Shown here one piece after another: positions 1-8,549 of a DNA stretch of 64,000 nucleotides. Position 1 is the stretch's first letter. The number at the start of each line of letters is the position of its first letter. A program made the position numbers and the translations under genes. The notes beneath the pieces were generated by a model. That model ran no database searches. It was given only the letters and a program-made list of their open reading frames with translations, and was not told the origin of the DNA. Location: NCBI GenBank assembly GCA_016722655.1, contig JADKIR010000005.1, positions 124,001 through 188,000 on the forward strand. The letters are read 5' to 3'. The DNA is from Cytophagaceae bacterium (GTDB lineage Bacteria; Bacteroidota; Bacteroidia; Cytophagales; Spirosomataceae).

Positions 1-363
1 TTTTAGTTTTTCAAAAGTAGCCTGCATTTTTTTTCCATCATAAAGCGTGTAACTCAATGCTAGATTCGTATTTGGGGTTATTGATCTACCAAATCGATTT
101 ATGACTCTGCCATCAATAAAGTTTTGATGTACCTGGTTAAATGATGAACTTAAACTTGTATTCCAGTCAATTGTAGGAACCATGCCCGCATTGGCTTTAA
201 ATATTTGGTTTTCAACAAGCTCAATTTGTTTTTTTGAGGCCTTTAAACCATAATTATTTTCTAAGGCAATATTTTGAGCTTCAGAAAGAGACAATACTTT
301 TTGACTGAAACCAGTTAAACTTATTATGGCAAAAACTGTGGTTAATAATTTTCTAAATTTCAT
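1..363 (-). CDS. TolC-like outer membrane efflux protein, N-terminal part (cut by window edge)
   Basis: This is the first 121 codons of an outer membrane factor, the exit duct of a tripartite exporter. The start is the ATG whose complement is at 361-363. It begins with a signal peptide (MKFRKLLTTVFAI...GFSQ, cleavage probably just before or after Gln21). The typical N-terminal TolC signature follows: LSLSEAQNIALENNYGLKASKKQIELVE with small variations. Then comes the tyrosine- and asparagine-rich start of the first barrel strands (SYTLYDGKK). It lies 33 bases downstream of the RND pump on the same strand, so it is the third gene of the adaptor-pump-duct operon. The family usually has 420-480 residues, so about three quarters of the gene lies to the left of the window. 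The substrate cannot be read from this part. Confidence 0.85.
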   Translation of the reverse strand, partial: MKFRKLLTTVFAIISLTGFSQKVLSLSEAQNIALENNYGLKASKKQIELVENQIFKANAGMVPTIDWNTSLSSSFNQVHQNFIDGRVINRFGRSITPNTNLALSYTLYDGKKMQATFEKLK

Positions 364-396
364 TTACAATTTTAATTTTAAAAAAAAAAAGCATTT

Positions 397-3300
397 TTAC
401 TCATGAGCCATCTCTTCAATGGCTTTCATTCTTTCAAAATTCTTTTCTTTACTTAAATAAATATATATGGCTGGAATCACATAAAGCGTAAGAATCAAAG
501 AAACCAATAAACCTCCAATAACTACAATTCCCATTGAGCGGCGACTGGCACCTGCAGAGCCCAAAGCCAACGCTATCGGCAATGCACCAAATGTTGTAGC
601 CAATGTTGTCATTAATATAGGACGAAGACGCATTGAAGCAGCTTCAATGGCGGCTTTGGGTTTGGTATAACCTTTTTCTCTTAATTGATTTGCAAATTCT
701 ACGATTAAAATTCCATTTTTTGTTACTAATCCTATCAGCATAATCATTCCTATCTGACTAAAAATGTTTAAAGTCTGATCAAAAAACCAAAGTGAGATTA
801 CTGCACCAGCTATGGCCAAAGGCACCGTAAACATGATTATAAGGGGATCGACGAAACTTTCAAATTGAGCTGCTAAAATCAGGAATACAAGTATAAGAGC
901 CAATCCAAAAGAAAACATTGTATTGGAAGAACTCTCTGCAAAGTCCCTTGATGAGCCCGTAAGTACTGTTCTGATGGTTTCATCGTTGAGTTTATCTCTG
1001 ATCTCATCCATGGCTTTAATACCATCAGCAATAGTTTTCCCGGGTGCAAGGCCGGCTGATACCGTGGCACTCATATAACGATCGTAATGGTACAATTGTG
1101 GCGGACTACTGTTTTCTTCAACTTTTACGATATTATCGAGTTGAACCAATTCGCCCCGACTGTTTTTTACATACATACTTTTGAGGTCAAAAGGCTCATT
1201 TCGGTCTTTTCTGTCAAATTGCCCAATTACCTGATATTGACGACCATTCATGGTGAAATATGAGAATCTTTGTCCGGCGAAGGCCAGCTGCATGGTTTGT
1301 GCCACGTCTGCCACGGCTACCCCTAAGCTTTTTGATTTTTCTCTATCAATTATTATTGAAAGCTCAGGTTTTGAAAATTTTAAGTTTACATCTGAAATCA
1401 TGAAAGTTGGGTTTTTCTGAACCTCATCCATAAATTTTGGTAAATATTCTCTAAGTTTTTTGAAATTAGGAGCCTGAATTACATATCCAACAGGCAAACC
1501 CCCTCTTTTATTAACTGCAATCGTTTGCTGTTGGTTTACGAATGCTCTGCCATCGGAAATTTTCCTCAAAATATTCGTCATGTTGTCACTTACTTCCATT
1601 TGTGACTTGGTTCTTTCATTTTTTGGATAAAGTGAAATCCGGCCAAAACCAGTATTTGCACCACCAGAACCTCCAAATGAAGGAGCAGTAACGGTCATGA
1701 CTCCATTTACTTCAGGAATAGAGTCATTAATCATCTTTTCAGCTTTCTGAATGTAATTATCCATGTAGTCGTAAGATGAACCCTCAGGGCCGGAAAACTG
1801 AACCTGTAAACTGCTGCGGTCGTCAAGGGGTGCAAGCTCTGAGTTTAGTTTCCCCCAAAAAATATAAACCATCAAAAATATCACAGCCATGATAGGCATC
1901 ACAATCCATTTTTTTGCAACAAAATTTACCAAACTACTGTGGTAGCTACTTTCTAATTTTTGGAAAAATGGCTCAGTAACCACATAAAATCTTGATTTTT
2001 TGGCTGTTTTTCTATTCAAGTAAGCATTTAACATGGGAGTTAATGTCAGGGATACAAATGCCGAAATTAAAACAGCACTCGAAAGAACAATTCCAAATTC
2101 ACGGAAAAGTCGACCAACAAATCCTTCCATAAATATTACAGGCAAGAATACAGCTGCAAGTGTTATTGAAGTTGAAATAACTGCAAAGAATATCTCATTG
2201 GCACCTTTTACAGACGCCTCGATAGGATTCATTCCTTCTTCTATTTTCTTGAAAATATTTTCTGTGACCACAATTCCGTCATCCACCACCAGACCAGTTG
2301 CGAGCACAATGGCTAAAAGCGTTAGGACATTGATTGAAAAACCAAAAAGGTACATAATGAAAAAAGTACCAACAAGTGAGACAGGGATGTCAATCAGAGG
2401 CCTCACAGCGATTATCCAGTCTCTGAAGAAAAGAAATATAATAATCACTACCAGAATGACCGCAATAATCAGAGTTTCGGCTACTTCTTCAACAGATTGT
2501 TTTACAAAAGTGGTATAGTCAATAATAGTCCCTAATTTCAGATCAGGGGGAAGAGTTTTTTCAATTTCAGTTTTCCTTTTATTTACTTCTTTGGCAATAT
2601 CAAGAAAATTGGCACCAGGCTGTGGTTGTACTGCAATTCCACACATTGGAACGCCGTTCCATCTTAATATTGTTTCCTGATTTTCAGCACCAATCTGGGC
2701 ATATCCAATGTCTTTAAGCCTTACTATTTGCTCTCCAACATTTTTTACAATCATATTGTTAAAATCTTCCTCATTGGTAAACCTACCTATGGTTTTTACC
2801 ACTAATTCGGTATTGTTACCTTGCAATTTACCTGATGGAAGTTCAACGTTCTCTCTATCCAGAGCCGACTTTACATCCTGAGTAGTTACGCCCATCGAAA
2901 CCATTCTCTCCGGATCCATCCAGATTCTCATTGAGTATCTTTTGAAGCCCCAAATCCTAATTTCACTTACACCTTCGATAGTTTCCAAACGAGGTGAAAC
3001 TACGTTTTCTGCAAAATCAGATACTTCCAGAATACTTCTTGAGTTACTATTTAAAGAAAGAGAAATAATTGTTTCAGCATTGGCATCGGCTTTCCTTACG
3101 GTTGGTAAGCCGTCTAGGTCTTTGGGAAGCAAAAAAACTGCCTGCGATACTTTATCTCTAACATCATTAGTGGCTTTCTCCATATCCACTCCGAGATTAA
3201 ACTCGATTGTGATATTAGAAGAACCCTGATTAGATGAAGAACTTACTGATCTAATACCTTCGACACTGTTCAGTGCTTTTTCGAGAGGTTCGGTGATCTG

Positions 3301-3483
3301 AGATTCTATAATATCCGCATTTGCTCCGGGGTAATTTGCCCCAACATTAACAATAGGCGGATCAATAGATGGGAACTCCCGCACTCCAAGAAACTGAAAA
3401 CCAATGAACCCGAAAAGCAAAATAAGCAGGTTCATTACAATGGCCAAAACTGGCCTCTTGATAGATAAGGTTGATAATGACAT
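397..3483 (-). CDS. RND-family multidrug efflux pump (HAE1/AcrB type), inner membrane subunit
   Basis: This is the proton-driven inner membrane pump of a tripartite exporter, complete at 1028 residues, the usual AcrB length. The N-terminus (LSTLSIKRPVLAIVMNLLILLFG) is the first transmembrane helix after the usual short amphipathic lead. The proton relay is intact: adjacent aspartates D401 and D402 in TM4 (GLVVDDGIVVTEN) and K922 in TM10 (LVTKNGILIVEFA). Two large periplasmic loops lie between TM1-2 and TM7-8, as expected for HAE1 pumps of hydrophobic or amphiphilic substrates. The metal-pump (CusA) methionine features are not evident. It is five bases downstream of the adaptor gene and 33 upstream of the TolC-like gene, so all three should be cotranscribed. 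The substrate range is unknown; dyes, detergents or antibiotics are family-based guesses. Confidence 0.95.
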   Translation of the reverse strand: MSLSTLSIKRPVLAIVMNLLILLFGFIGFQFLGVREFPSIDPPIVNVGANYPGANADIIESQITEPLEKALNSVEGIRSVSSSSNQGSSNITIEFNLGVDMEKATNDVRDKVSQAVFLLPKDLDGLPTVRKADANAETIISLSLNSNSRSILEVSDFAENVVSPRLETIEGVSEIRIWGFKRYSMRIWMDPERMVSMGVTTQDVKSALDRENVELPSGKLQGNNTELVVKTIGRFTNEEDFNNMIVKNVGEQIVRLKDIGYAQIGAENQETILRWNGVPMCGIAVQPQPGANFLDIAKEVNKRKTEIEKTLPPDLKLGTIIDYTTFVKQSVEEVAETLIIAVILVVIIIFLFFRDWIIAVRPLIDIPVSLVGTFFIMYLFGFSINVLTLLAIVLATGLVVDDGIVVTENIFKKIEEGMNPIEASVKGANEIFFAVISTSITLAAVFLPVIFMEGFVGRLFREFGIVLSSAVLISAFVSLTLTPMLNAYLNRKTAKKSRFYVVTEPFFQKLESSYHSSLVNFVAKKWIVMPIMAVIFLMVYIFWGKLNSELAPLDDRSSLQVQFSGPEGSSYDYMDNYIQKAEKMINDSIPEVNGVMTVTAPSFGGSGGANTGFGRISLYPKNERTKSQMEVSDNMTNILRKISDGRAFVNQQQTIAVNKRGGLPVGYVIQAPNFKKLREYLPKFMDEVQKNPTFMISDVNLKFSKPELSIIIDREKSKSLGVAVADVAQTMQLAFAGQRFSYFTMNGRQYQVIGQFDRKDRNEPFDLKSMYVKNSRGELVQLDNIVKVEENSSPPQLYHYDRYMSATVSAGLAPGKTIADGIKAMDEIRDKLNDETIRTVLTGSSRDFAESSSNTMFSFGLALILVFLILAAQFESFVDPLIIMFTVPLAIAGAVISLWFFDQTLNIFSQIGMIMLIGLVTKNGILIVEFANQLREKGYTKPKAAIEAASMRLRPILMTTLATTFGALPIALALGSAGASRRSMGIVVIGGLLVSLILTLYVIPAIYIYLSKEKNFERMKAIEEMAHE

Positions 3484-3488
3484 ATTTA

Positions 3489-4562
3489 TTATTTTTTTGT
3501 AAATACCGGTGTACCGGCTTTTAAAGTCATGAGACCGGAAGTAATCAAAGAGTCACCTACATTAAGACCTTTCAAAACTTGAAGACTTGAGGCATTTCTC
3601 AAACCGGTTTCTATTTTAATTTCTTCAGCTTTTCCATTTCTTTTTACAAAAACTTTTTTACCATCAACAACAGGAATCACCGTTTCGGTAGGAATCATTA
3701 CAGATTGAGTGGAACCCAAATTGATAAAAACTTTTATAAACATACCTGGCAAAAGGGTATTTGAACTATTGTTGGAAAGTGCTCTTACTTTTAAAGTTCG
3801 CATTGTCTCATCTATTTTTGGATCAACTGCAACAATAGAGGCTGTTCGCTCATCCAAAGATCCATCGGTTTGAAATTTAATAGTTTTCCCCAGTACTATA
3901 GAATTTAAATATTTTTCCGGGATTGTAAAATCCAATTTTATTGGGTTAAACTGAACTAAAGATGTAATGACGGTGGCGGGAGTAACATATGCTCCAAGCG
4001 AAATATTCTTTAAGCCAATTTTTCCGGCAAAAGGAGCCCTAATTTCAGTTTTTGCCAATTGCACTTTCAATAAATCTTTGTCAGCTTTCAACGTGAGGAC
4101 TTTATTTTGAGAAATTTCAAATTCCTCTTTGCTGATCGCATTAATATCTAATAGTTTTCTTTGTCTGGCTTCAATTTGTGCCGCAAGTTTTTCTTCAAGT
4201 TCTATTTTTCTTAATTGAGCTACTATGTCATCATCCTTTATTTTTGCAATTAAAAAGCCTTTGGCAACCATTTTACCTTCTGGGATATTTAATTTTGTAA
4301 TTATTCCTGAGATTTCACTTTTTAATTCTACTTCTTCATTGGCAACTGTAGTTCCAGATGAAAAAACCGTTTTATCGGAGTTGTCTAAACCTACGGTAAT
4401 GGTTTTTACCATAATGGGTTTCATTTCACCAGGTTTTCCACCCATAATCATTTTTTTATCTCCGGGTTTCCCACTTTCTTTTTCAGAATCGGAGCTCCAA
4501 AAGAAGATTTTTCCTAAAATTAGAAGTAAAATGATGGCAGCAGCTATTATTAATGGACGCAT
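3489..4562 (-). CDS. RND efflux periplasmic adaptor (membrane fusion protein)
   Basis: This 357-residue adaptor bridges the inner membrane pump and the TolC-like duct. Residues 1-20 form a signal anchor (RPLIIAAAIILLLILGKIFF). A lysine/glycine-rich linker follows. Then come a lipoyl half (EVELKSEISGIITKLNIPEGKMVAKGFLIAKI, about 80-112), a coiled-coil hairpin with the pattern ISKEEFEISQNKVLTLKADKDLL, and the second lipoyl half (TEIRAPFAGKIG). The beta-barrel and membrane-proximal domains complete the protein (LLPGMFIKVFI...VIPVVDGKKVFV). It is the first gene of the minus-strand efflux operon. The start ATG (complement at 4560-4562) is 158 bases from the divergent NRAMP-like gene. A 7-bp inverted repeat in that gap is a possible operator. 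HlyD/AcrA family assignment is secure; the substrate is not. Confidence 0.93.
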   Translation of the reverse strand: MRPLIIAAAIILLLILGKIFFWSSDSEKESGKPGDKKMIMGGKPGEMKPIMVKTITVGLDNSDKTVFSSGTTVANEEVELKSEISGIITKLNIPEGKMVAKGFLIAKIKDDDIVAQLRKIELEEKLAAQIEARQRKLLDINAISKEEFEISQNKVLTLKADKDLLKVQLAKTEIRAPFAGKIGLKNISLGAYVTPATVITSLVQFNPIKLDFTIPEKYLNSIVLGKTIKFQTDGSLDERTASIVAVDPKIDETMRTLKVRALSNNSSNTLLPGMFIKVFINLGSTQSVMIPTETVIPVVDGKKVFVKRNGKAEEIKIETGLRNASSLQVLKGLNVGDSLITSGLMTLKAGTPVFTKK

Positions 4563-4624
4563 AATGTTAAGTATGTAAAATTTTCTCCTAATTTAATACA
4601 TATTAATTATTAAGAAATTTTATA

Positions 4625-4647
4625 ATGGATAATTCTTAAATATCCAT
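4625..4647. promoter_or_regulatory. Inverted repeat in the divergent efflux/NRAMP-like gap (operator candidate)
   Basis: ATGGATA (4625-4631) and TATCCAT (4641-4647) are perfect reverse complements separated by nine bases. The repeat sits between the adaptor start and the -33 element of the plus-strand transporter promoter. That spacing and position suit a dimeric repressor, but no regulator gene is adjacent, so function is inference. Confidence 0.35.
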
Positions 4648-4657
4648 AGACCAAAAT

Positions 4658-4688
4658 ATTGATTTAAGAAACTTAGAAATTACATTTG
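4658..4688 (+). promoter_or_regulatory. Bacteroidota-type promoter of the NRAMP-like gene
   Basis: A TTG (4659-4661) is followed after exactly 19 bases by TACATTTG (4681-4688), a full match to the TAnnTTTG -7 element. The start codon at 4721 leaves a leader of roughly 25 bases. Confidence 0.6.
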
Positions 4689-4720
4689 AAACTAGTTTTT
4701 TCCTTTGAAAATTAATATCT

Positions 4721-5884
4721 ATGAAAAATAGAGGCTCCGCTATTTGGTCTGCTTCAATTTTGATGGCAACATCAGCTATTGGCCCGGGTTTTTTGACCCA
4801 AACAACTGTTTTTACCAGAAATCTTTTATATGATTTTGGATTTATTGTATTTATCTCTGTGGTCATTGACGTGTTGGCCCAAACAAGTATTTGGAGAGCG
4901 ATTGGTATTTCAGGGAGGAATATTCAAACTCTGGGAAATAGTTTAGTTTCCGGATTGGGTTCGGTAATATCCATTCTTGTTATAATTGGAGGCATGGTTT
5001 TCAATATTGGAAATATTGCAGGAACCGGTCTCGGTTTAGAAACAATTTTTGGTTTGAAACCTTTAATTGGTGCAATTCTTTCGGTAATAACTGTTTTAAT
5101 TGTTTTTTTTATTGAAGATTCACAGAAAGTGCTGGATGTATTTGTCAAAATCCTGGCAATTGTCATGCTGTTTTTTATGATATTATTGGCATTTAAAGCT
5201 AATCTGGATTTTAAAATGGTGGTGGGTGGTACATTTTGGCCGGAAAAATTTGACATAAAATCAACTTTGACCCTTGTTGGTGGTACAGTTGGAGGTTATA
5301 TTTCTTTTGCAGGAGCTCAAAAATTATTAGATGGCGGAATCACGGGTACAAAAAATCTTGGCAGGATTTCAAAAAGTGCTTCAGCGGGAATATTGACCAC
5401 TGGAATTATGCGTTATCTGCTTTTTATTGGCACCCTGGGAGTGGTTTTAGGTGGGGGAGTCTTAAACCCGGAAAATCCAACTGCATCAGTTTTCTTTATT
5501 TCATTTGGAGAGTTTGGAAAAATATTTTTTGGAATAGTGCTTTGGTCGGCAGCCATCACTTCGGTTTTGGGTGCTACCTATACATCATTTTCATTTTTCA
5601 AAAATTTACACCCGAGATTTTATGAAAGTAAAAAGATTTTCATTTTTATATTTTTGGCTATCTCTACTTGCATATATTTAATAATAGGAAAACCAGTGAA
5701 TTTACTCCTGTTTGCCGGCTATATCAATAGTTTTATTTTACCTTTAGGATTAATAATTTCTTTATTATCCTTTCAAAATAAAAAAATATTTAAAGATTAT
5801 ACTCCTTCAAATTGGCTGATTTTTCCTTCTTGGATTTTAGTATTTTTACTAATTGGTTTTAGTTTTTACAGTCTTAAAATCTGA
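4721..5884 (+). CDS. NRAMP-fold transporter lacking the canonical metal-binding motifs
   Basis: This is a 387-residue polytopic membrane protein with about eleven hydrophobic helices, recognisable as NRAMP-related from TM1 (ATSAIGPGFLTQTTVF) and TM6 (TLVGGTVGGYISFAGAQ). Classical MntH/NRAMP proteins carry DPGN in TM1 and MPH in TM6 and use both to hold Mn2+ or Fe2+. Here TM1 has no DPGN, and the TM6 stretch aligning with GATVMPH reads GGTVGGY. The pattern resembles the YcsG-like branch, which in other bacteria lies beside 5-oxoprolinase genes; no pxpABC genes are present here. It is transcribed from its own promoter, divergent from the efflux operon. A role other than Mn2+/Fe2+ uptake is likely; the true substrate is unknown. 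Family membership is fairly sure, function is not. Confidence 0.8.
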   Translation: MKNRGSAIWSASILMATSAIGPGFLTQTTVFTRNLLYDFGFIVFISVVIDVLAQTSIWRAIGISGRNIQTLGNSLVSGLGSVISILVIIGGMVFNIGNIAGTGLGLETIFGLKPLIGAILSVITVLIVFFIEDSQKVLDVFVKILAIVMLFFMILLAFKANLDFKMVVGGTFWPEKFDIKSTLTLVGGTVGGYISFAGAQKLLDGGITGTKNLGRISKSASAGILTTGIMRYLLFIGTLGVVLGGGVLNPENPTASVFFISFGEFGKIFFGIVLWSAAITSVLGATYTSFSFFKNLHPRFYESKKIFIFIFLAISTCIYLIIGKPVNLLLFAGYINSFILPLGLIISLLSFQNKKIFKDYTPSNWLIFPSWILVFLLIGFSFYSLKI

Positions 5885-5993
5885 CTTTAGTAATCTATTT
5901 TAAGAAAATATTTATCAATTTTTATGTGAATTTTGAAGAAAGAATTATGTATTTTTCTAATTATATAATACTTTTGTGAAAAAAAGAAATTAA

Positions 5994-6104
5994 ATGTTTG
6001 GATATCAATTTCCTACCTGGGTACCGATATTGTTTTTTGTTACATTGCTATCAGCAGCATTTTTAATGGGGACCTGGTTAAAAAGTAAAGACAGAAAATA
6101 TTAA
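5994..6104 (+). CDS. Small single-span membrane protein, 36 aa (hypothetical)
   Basis: This short open frame (ATG 5994-5996, TAA 6102-6104) reads MFGYQFPTWVPILFFVTLL, then SAAFLMGTWLKSKDRKY. It has one hydrophobic helix of about 18 residues followed by a basic tail (KSKDRK), which predicts a cytoplasmic C-terminus by the positive-inside rule. A TAnnTTTG-type -7 element (TACTTTTG, 5969-5976) lies 17 bases upstream of the ATG, giving a very short leader, but no well-spaced -33 element is seen. It fills an otherwise empty 240-base gap between the NRAMP-like gene and the convergent rhodanese gene. I do not recognise a family. The composition and promoter favour a real gene; a chance ORF cannot be excluded. 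Confidence 0.45.
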   Translation: MFGYQFPTWVPILFFVTLLSAAFLMGTWLKSKDRKY

Positions 6105-6127
6105 GAAATAATAGGCCGGAAGGTTTA

Positions 6128-6415
6128 TTAAATTATCCCTTCAGTCAGGTGGTAAATCTGAGCTGATGGGATTTTTTTTTGGATTACTCTCGACATAATA
6201 TGGCTTCTGAGGCCATTTGAACATAAGACCACAATATTTTCGAAAGTATTCAAATAATCTATCTTATCAGTTATTTCATGGGAGGGTATATTTAAACCGC
6301 CAATATTGAAATCATTGAATTCATCTTTTTCTCTGATATCAACGACAATAAATGAATCCTGATTTGTAGTTAAGTCATTCAACTCATGCTTTGAAATTTC
6401 TATAATTTCTTTCAT
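6128..6415 (-). CDS. Single-domain rhodanese-like sulfurtransferase
   Basis: This 95-residue protein consists of one rhodanese domain and nothing else. The opening VVDIREKDEFNDFNIGGLNIP is the usual rhodanese start, and the active-site loop is CSNGLRS (about residues 72-78) with the persulfide-carrying cysteine present. Without a signal peptide it should be cytoplasmic. Single-domain rhodaneses of this size (GlpE/PspE type) move sulfane sulfur between thiols; the physiological acceptor is not evident. It starts 12 bases after the radC stop on the same strand, so the two are probably cotranscribed. No functional link to radC is known to me. Confidence 0.85.
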   Translation of the reverse strand: MKEIIEISKHELNDLTTNQDSFIVVDIREKDEFNDFNIGGLNIPSHEITDKIDYLNTFENIVVLCSNGLRSHIMSRVIQKKIPSAQIYHLTEGII

Positions 6416-6427
6416 TACCTTTTTATT

Positions 6428-7126
6428 TTAACTCAACAACCCTTCATCTCCAAAACTGTAATAGCCATTATCAGAAAAAATAATATGGTCAATAAGCGTA
6501 ACCTCAAGTAAATCAGCCAGTTCTTTGAGTCTTCTTGTTAGTCGAATGTCAGCATCGCTGGGTTTTAGGTTTCCTGAAGGGTGATTATGGCTTATTATGA
6601 ATCCATTGGCAAGGTTTTCAATAACATGTCTCAGTATAATTTTTGGATCAGCTACTGTCCCTGCTATTCCTCCGGTACTGATATGAATGGTTTTCAAAAT
6701 CTCCAGGTTTCTTTTCAAAAGAATCATCCAAAATTGCTCATGATCGAGGTCGAGCATAAACTGTTTTAGATGATTATAAACCGAATTGGAGGTTTTTAAT
6801 TTAATATTTTCAATTGTTTCTGTAGCTTGTCTCCTTCGGGCTAATTCCATTGCGGCCACTATGCTTACTGCCTTTGCTTCTCCTACACCCTTGAATTTTT
6901 TGAGTTCATTGACACTCATTTTTGAAAGTCTGTTGAGGTCATTTCCTACTTCAGCCAGGATTATTTTTGCCAGTTCAACCGCGGTATGTTCAGTACTGCC
7001 CATTCCAAGCAAAATTGCGATGAGTTCAGCATCAGAAAGGGCATGGCGACCTTTTAATATCAGTTTTTCCCTGGGTCTGTCTTCTTCTGCCCAGGTTTTT
7101 ATAGTGGTTTTTGTGGCGTAGCTCAT
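6428..7126 (-). CDS. radC: RadC family protein (JAB/MPN domain)
   Basis: This 232-residue protein has the standard RadC layout: an N-terminal UPF0758 helical region (AEEDRPREKLILKGRHALSDAELIAILLG), a helix-hairpin-helix-like part (KFKGVGEAKAVSIVAAMELARR), and a C-terminal JAB metallo-domain. The JAB zinc motif is complete, HNHPSGNLKPSDAD at about residues 179-192. Despite the name, a direct repair function was withdrawn for E. coli RadC, and the biochemical role of the family is unsettled. It precedes the small rhodanese gene. The ATG at 7126 (complement 7124-7126) suits the family start. Confidence 0.93.
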   Translation of the reverse strand: MSYATKTTIKTWAEEDRPREKLILKGRHALSDAELIAILLGMGSTEHTAVELAKIILAEVGNDLNRLSKMSVNELKKFKGVGEAKAVSIVAAMELARRRQATETIENIKLKTSNSVYNHLKQFMLDLDHEQFWMILLKRNLEILKTIHISTGGIAGTVADPKIILRHVIENLANGFIISHNHPSGNLKPSDADIRLTRRLKELADLLEVTLIDHIIFSDNGYYSFGDEGLLS

Positions 7127-7170
7127 AATTAATTTGCTATTTTAAACAAATATAGGAATAATCAGGCACA

Positions 7171-7194
7171 AAAAAAGACCGGAATGCCGGCCTT
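7171..7194 (-). terminator. Rho-independent terminator after rpsT
   Basis: On the minus strand an 8-bp stem (AAGGCCGG / CCGGTCTT, one G-U pair, CATT loop) is followed by a run of seven U. It lies 26 bases past the rpsT stop. Confidence 0.75.
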
Positions 7195-7219
7195 CAATAT
7201 CTTATGAACTTAATTAGAA

Positions 7220-7477
7220 TTAAGCTGCCATTTGATTAACAAGTTTAGTCAATGATGACTTAAGGTTTGCTGCTTTATTCTTGTGAATCACGTTTTTTCT
7301 TGCCAATTTATCAAGCATAGAAGAAACAGTTTTTAACAAGGTTGTTGCTTCAGCTGCGTCCTTAGTGGTTCTCAGTTTTCTGATTGCCGTTCTGGTTGTT
7401 TTATGCTGATAACGATTTCTCAATCTTTTCGTTTCGTTTGACCTGATTCTCTTAATCGCTGACTTATGATTTGCCAT
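7220..7477 (-). CDS. rpsT: 30S ribosomal protein S20
   Basis: This 85-residue, strongly basic protein matches S20 from end to end: MANHKSAIKRIRSNETKRLRNRYQHK at the start, then the helical middle (TTLLKTVSSMLDKLARKNVIHKNKAANLKSSLTKLV). S20 binds the 5' domain of 16S rRNA early in 30S assembly. The gene is monocistronic: a terminator follows, and a TAAATTTG -7 element stands upstream (7520-7527). The first transcribed bases share TTTGCACTCCAA with the rpsP promoter of this window. Length and start are typical. Confidence 0.97.
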   Translation of the reverse strand: MANHKSAIKRIRSNETKRLRNRYQHKTTRTAIRKLRTTKDAAEATTLLKTVSSMLDKLARKNVIHKNKAANLKSSLTKLVNQMAA

Positions 7478-7511
7478 CTTGTATTTATTTTTTTATCTGT
7501 ATCTCAAAATT

Positions 7512-7527
7512 TTGGAGTGCAAATTTA
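7512..7527 (-). promoter_or_regulatory. rpsT promoter -7 element with a ribosomal-type start region
   Basis: On the minus strand TAAATTTG (complement 7520-7527) continues into CACTCCAA, so that TTTGCACTCCAA occupies 7512-7523. The same 12-mer occurs at the rpsP promoter (37673-37684). A matching -33 TTTG is not obvious. Confidence 0.55.
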
Positions 7528-7652
7528 TGAAATATCTGAATAAAAATAAAATAAATTTTGAAAATATTGATAAAATTTAATTTTTACGGGCTCTTTGAGT
7601 AAATTTATGATTCCATTTTTGATTATTTCATATAAAATCTTCATTTCAAAAA

Positions 7653-8528
7653 ATGAAAAAACTTTTTTTTGCCATATCAGTGGCTTTTATGTTTTTGGCA
7701 TGTAAATCAACAAAAATTTCATCGAATTACATAAAAGAACCACAATCCATTTTTAACTACTTTGAGTTTAAAGGCGAAAAAAAGACTCAGGTTTCTGTCC
7801 ACAGAGGAGGGGGCGAGCTAGCCGGTTACCCGGAAAATTGCCTGGAATCTTTTCAATATATTAACTCAAAAATGCCTTGCATTATCGAATGTGACGTGGA
7901 AATGACAAAAGATTCTGTTTTGGTCTTAATGCATGATAAAAGCCTTGACCGAACTTCAACCGGTACAGGTTTGGTAGTTTCACATAATTTTTCAGAAATA
8001 CAGGAATATTATTTAAAGGATAATTTTGGTAATAAAACCAATTATAAAATTCCAACTTTAGATAAAACTTTGGATTGGGGCAGAAACAAAGTGATATTTA
8101 CATTGGATGTAAAAAAAACAACGCCTTATCGCAAAGTTATTGAAATGGTTGAGGCTAAAAATGCTCAAAATTTCTCTGTAATAATTACTTACAATGCCAA
8201 TGAAGCCCTTGAGGTTTTTAAATTAAATCCAAATGTTTTGATATCTGTCAGTTTGATGCAGGAAAGCGATTATCAAAGACTTAAAGATTTGGGAATTCCG
8301 GATAAAAATATGCTGGCTTTTATAGGTACCCGCGAGCCCAAAGCCGAATTTATAGATTTTTTACATAAAAAAGGCATTAAAACAATCTTGGGTGTGCTGG
8401 GTAATCTTGATAAAAAGGCGGCAGCTACCGGTGATGTCTTATATGATGAGTTAATAAAAAAAGGGGTGGATATTTTTGCCACTGACCGCCCTGAAGCAGT
8501 ATTTTCAAGAATTAATATTATTAAATGA
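7653..8528 (+). CDS. Glycerophosphodiester phosphodiesterase, lipoprotein
   Basis: This enzyme hydrolyses glycerophosphodiesters to glycerol-3-phosphate and an alcohol. The N-terminus is a lipoprotein signal with lipobox FLAC (Cys17), so it should be anchored in the periplasm or outer membrane. Catalytic-site residues of the GDPD TIM barrel are visible: H50-R51 in SVHRGGG, the PENCLESF segment, E79 and D81 in IECDVEM, and H94-D95 in VLMHD. The C-terminal ATDRPEAV is also typical of the family. Total length is 291 residues. It is followed 21 bases later by the M20 hydrolase on the same strand, so the pair may be cotranscribed. Substrate head group is unknown. Confidence 0.9.
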   Translation: MKKLFFAISVAFMFLACKSTKISSNYIKEPQSIFNYFEFKGEKKTQVSVHRGGGELAGYPENCLESFQYINSKMPCIIECDVEMTKDSVLVLMHDKSLDRTSTGTGLVVSHNFSEIQEYYLKDNFGNKTNYKIPTLDKTLDWGRNKVIFTLDVKKTTPYRKVIEMVEAKNAQNFSVIITYNANEALEVFKLNPNVLISVSLMQESDYQRLKDLGIPDKNMLAFIGTREPKAEFIDFLHKKGIKTILGVLGNLDKKAAATGDVLYDELIKKGVDIFATDRPEAVFSRINIIK

Positions 8529-8549
8529 CCCTAAATATTTGAATTTAAA

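Noticed and set aside
2033..2518. 161-codon plus-strand frame inside the RND pump gene
   Set aside because: It lies wholly opposite a strongly conserved coding region; the encoded sequence is low-complexity and has no domain.
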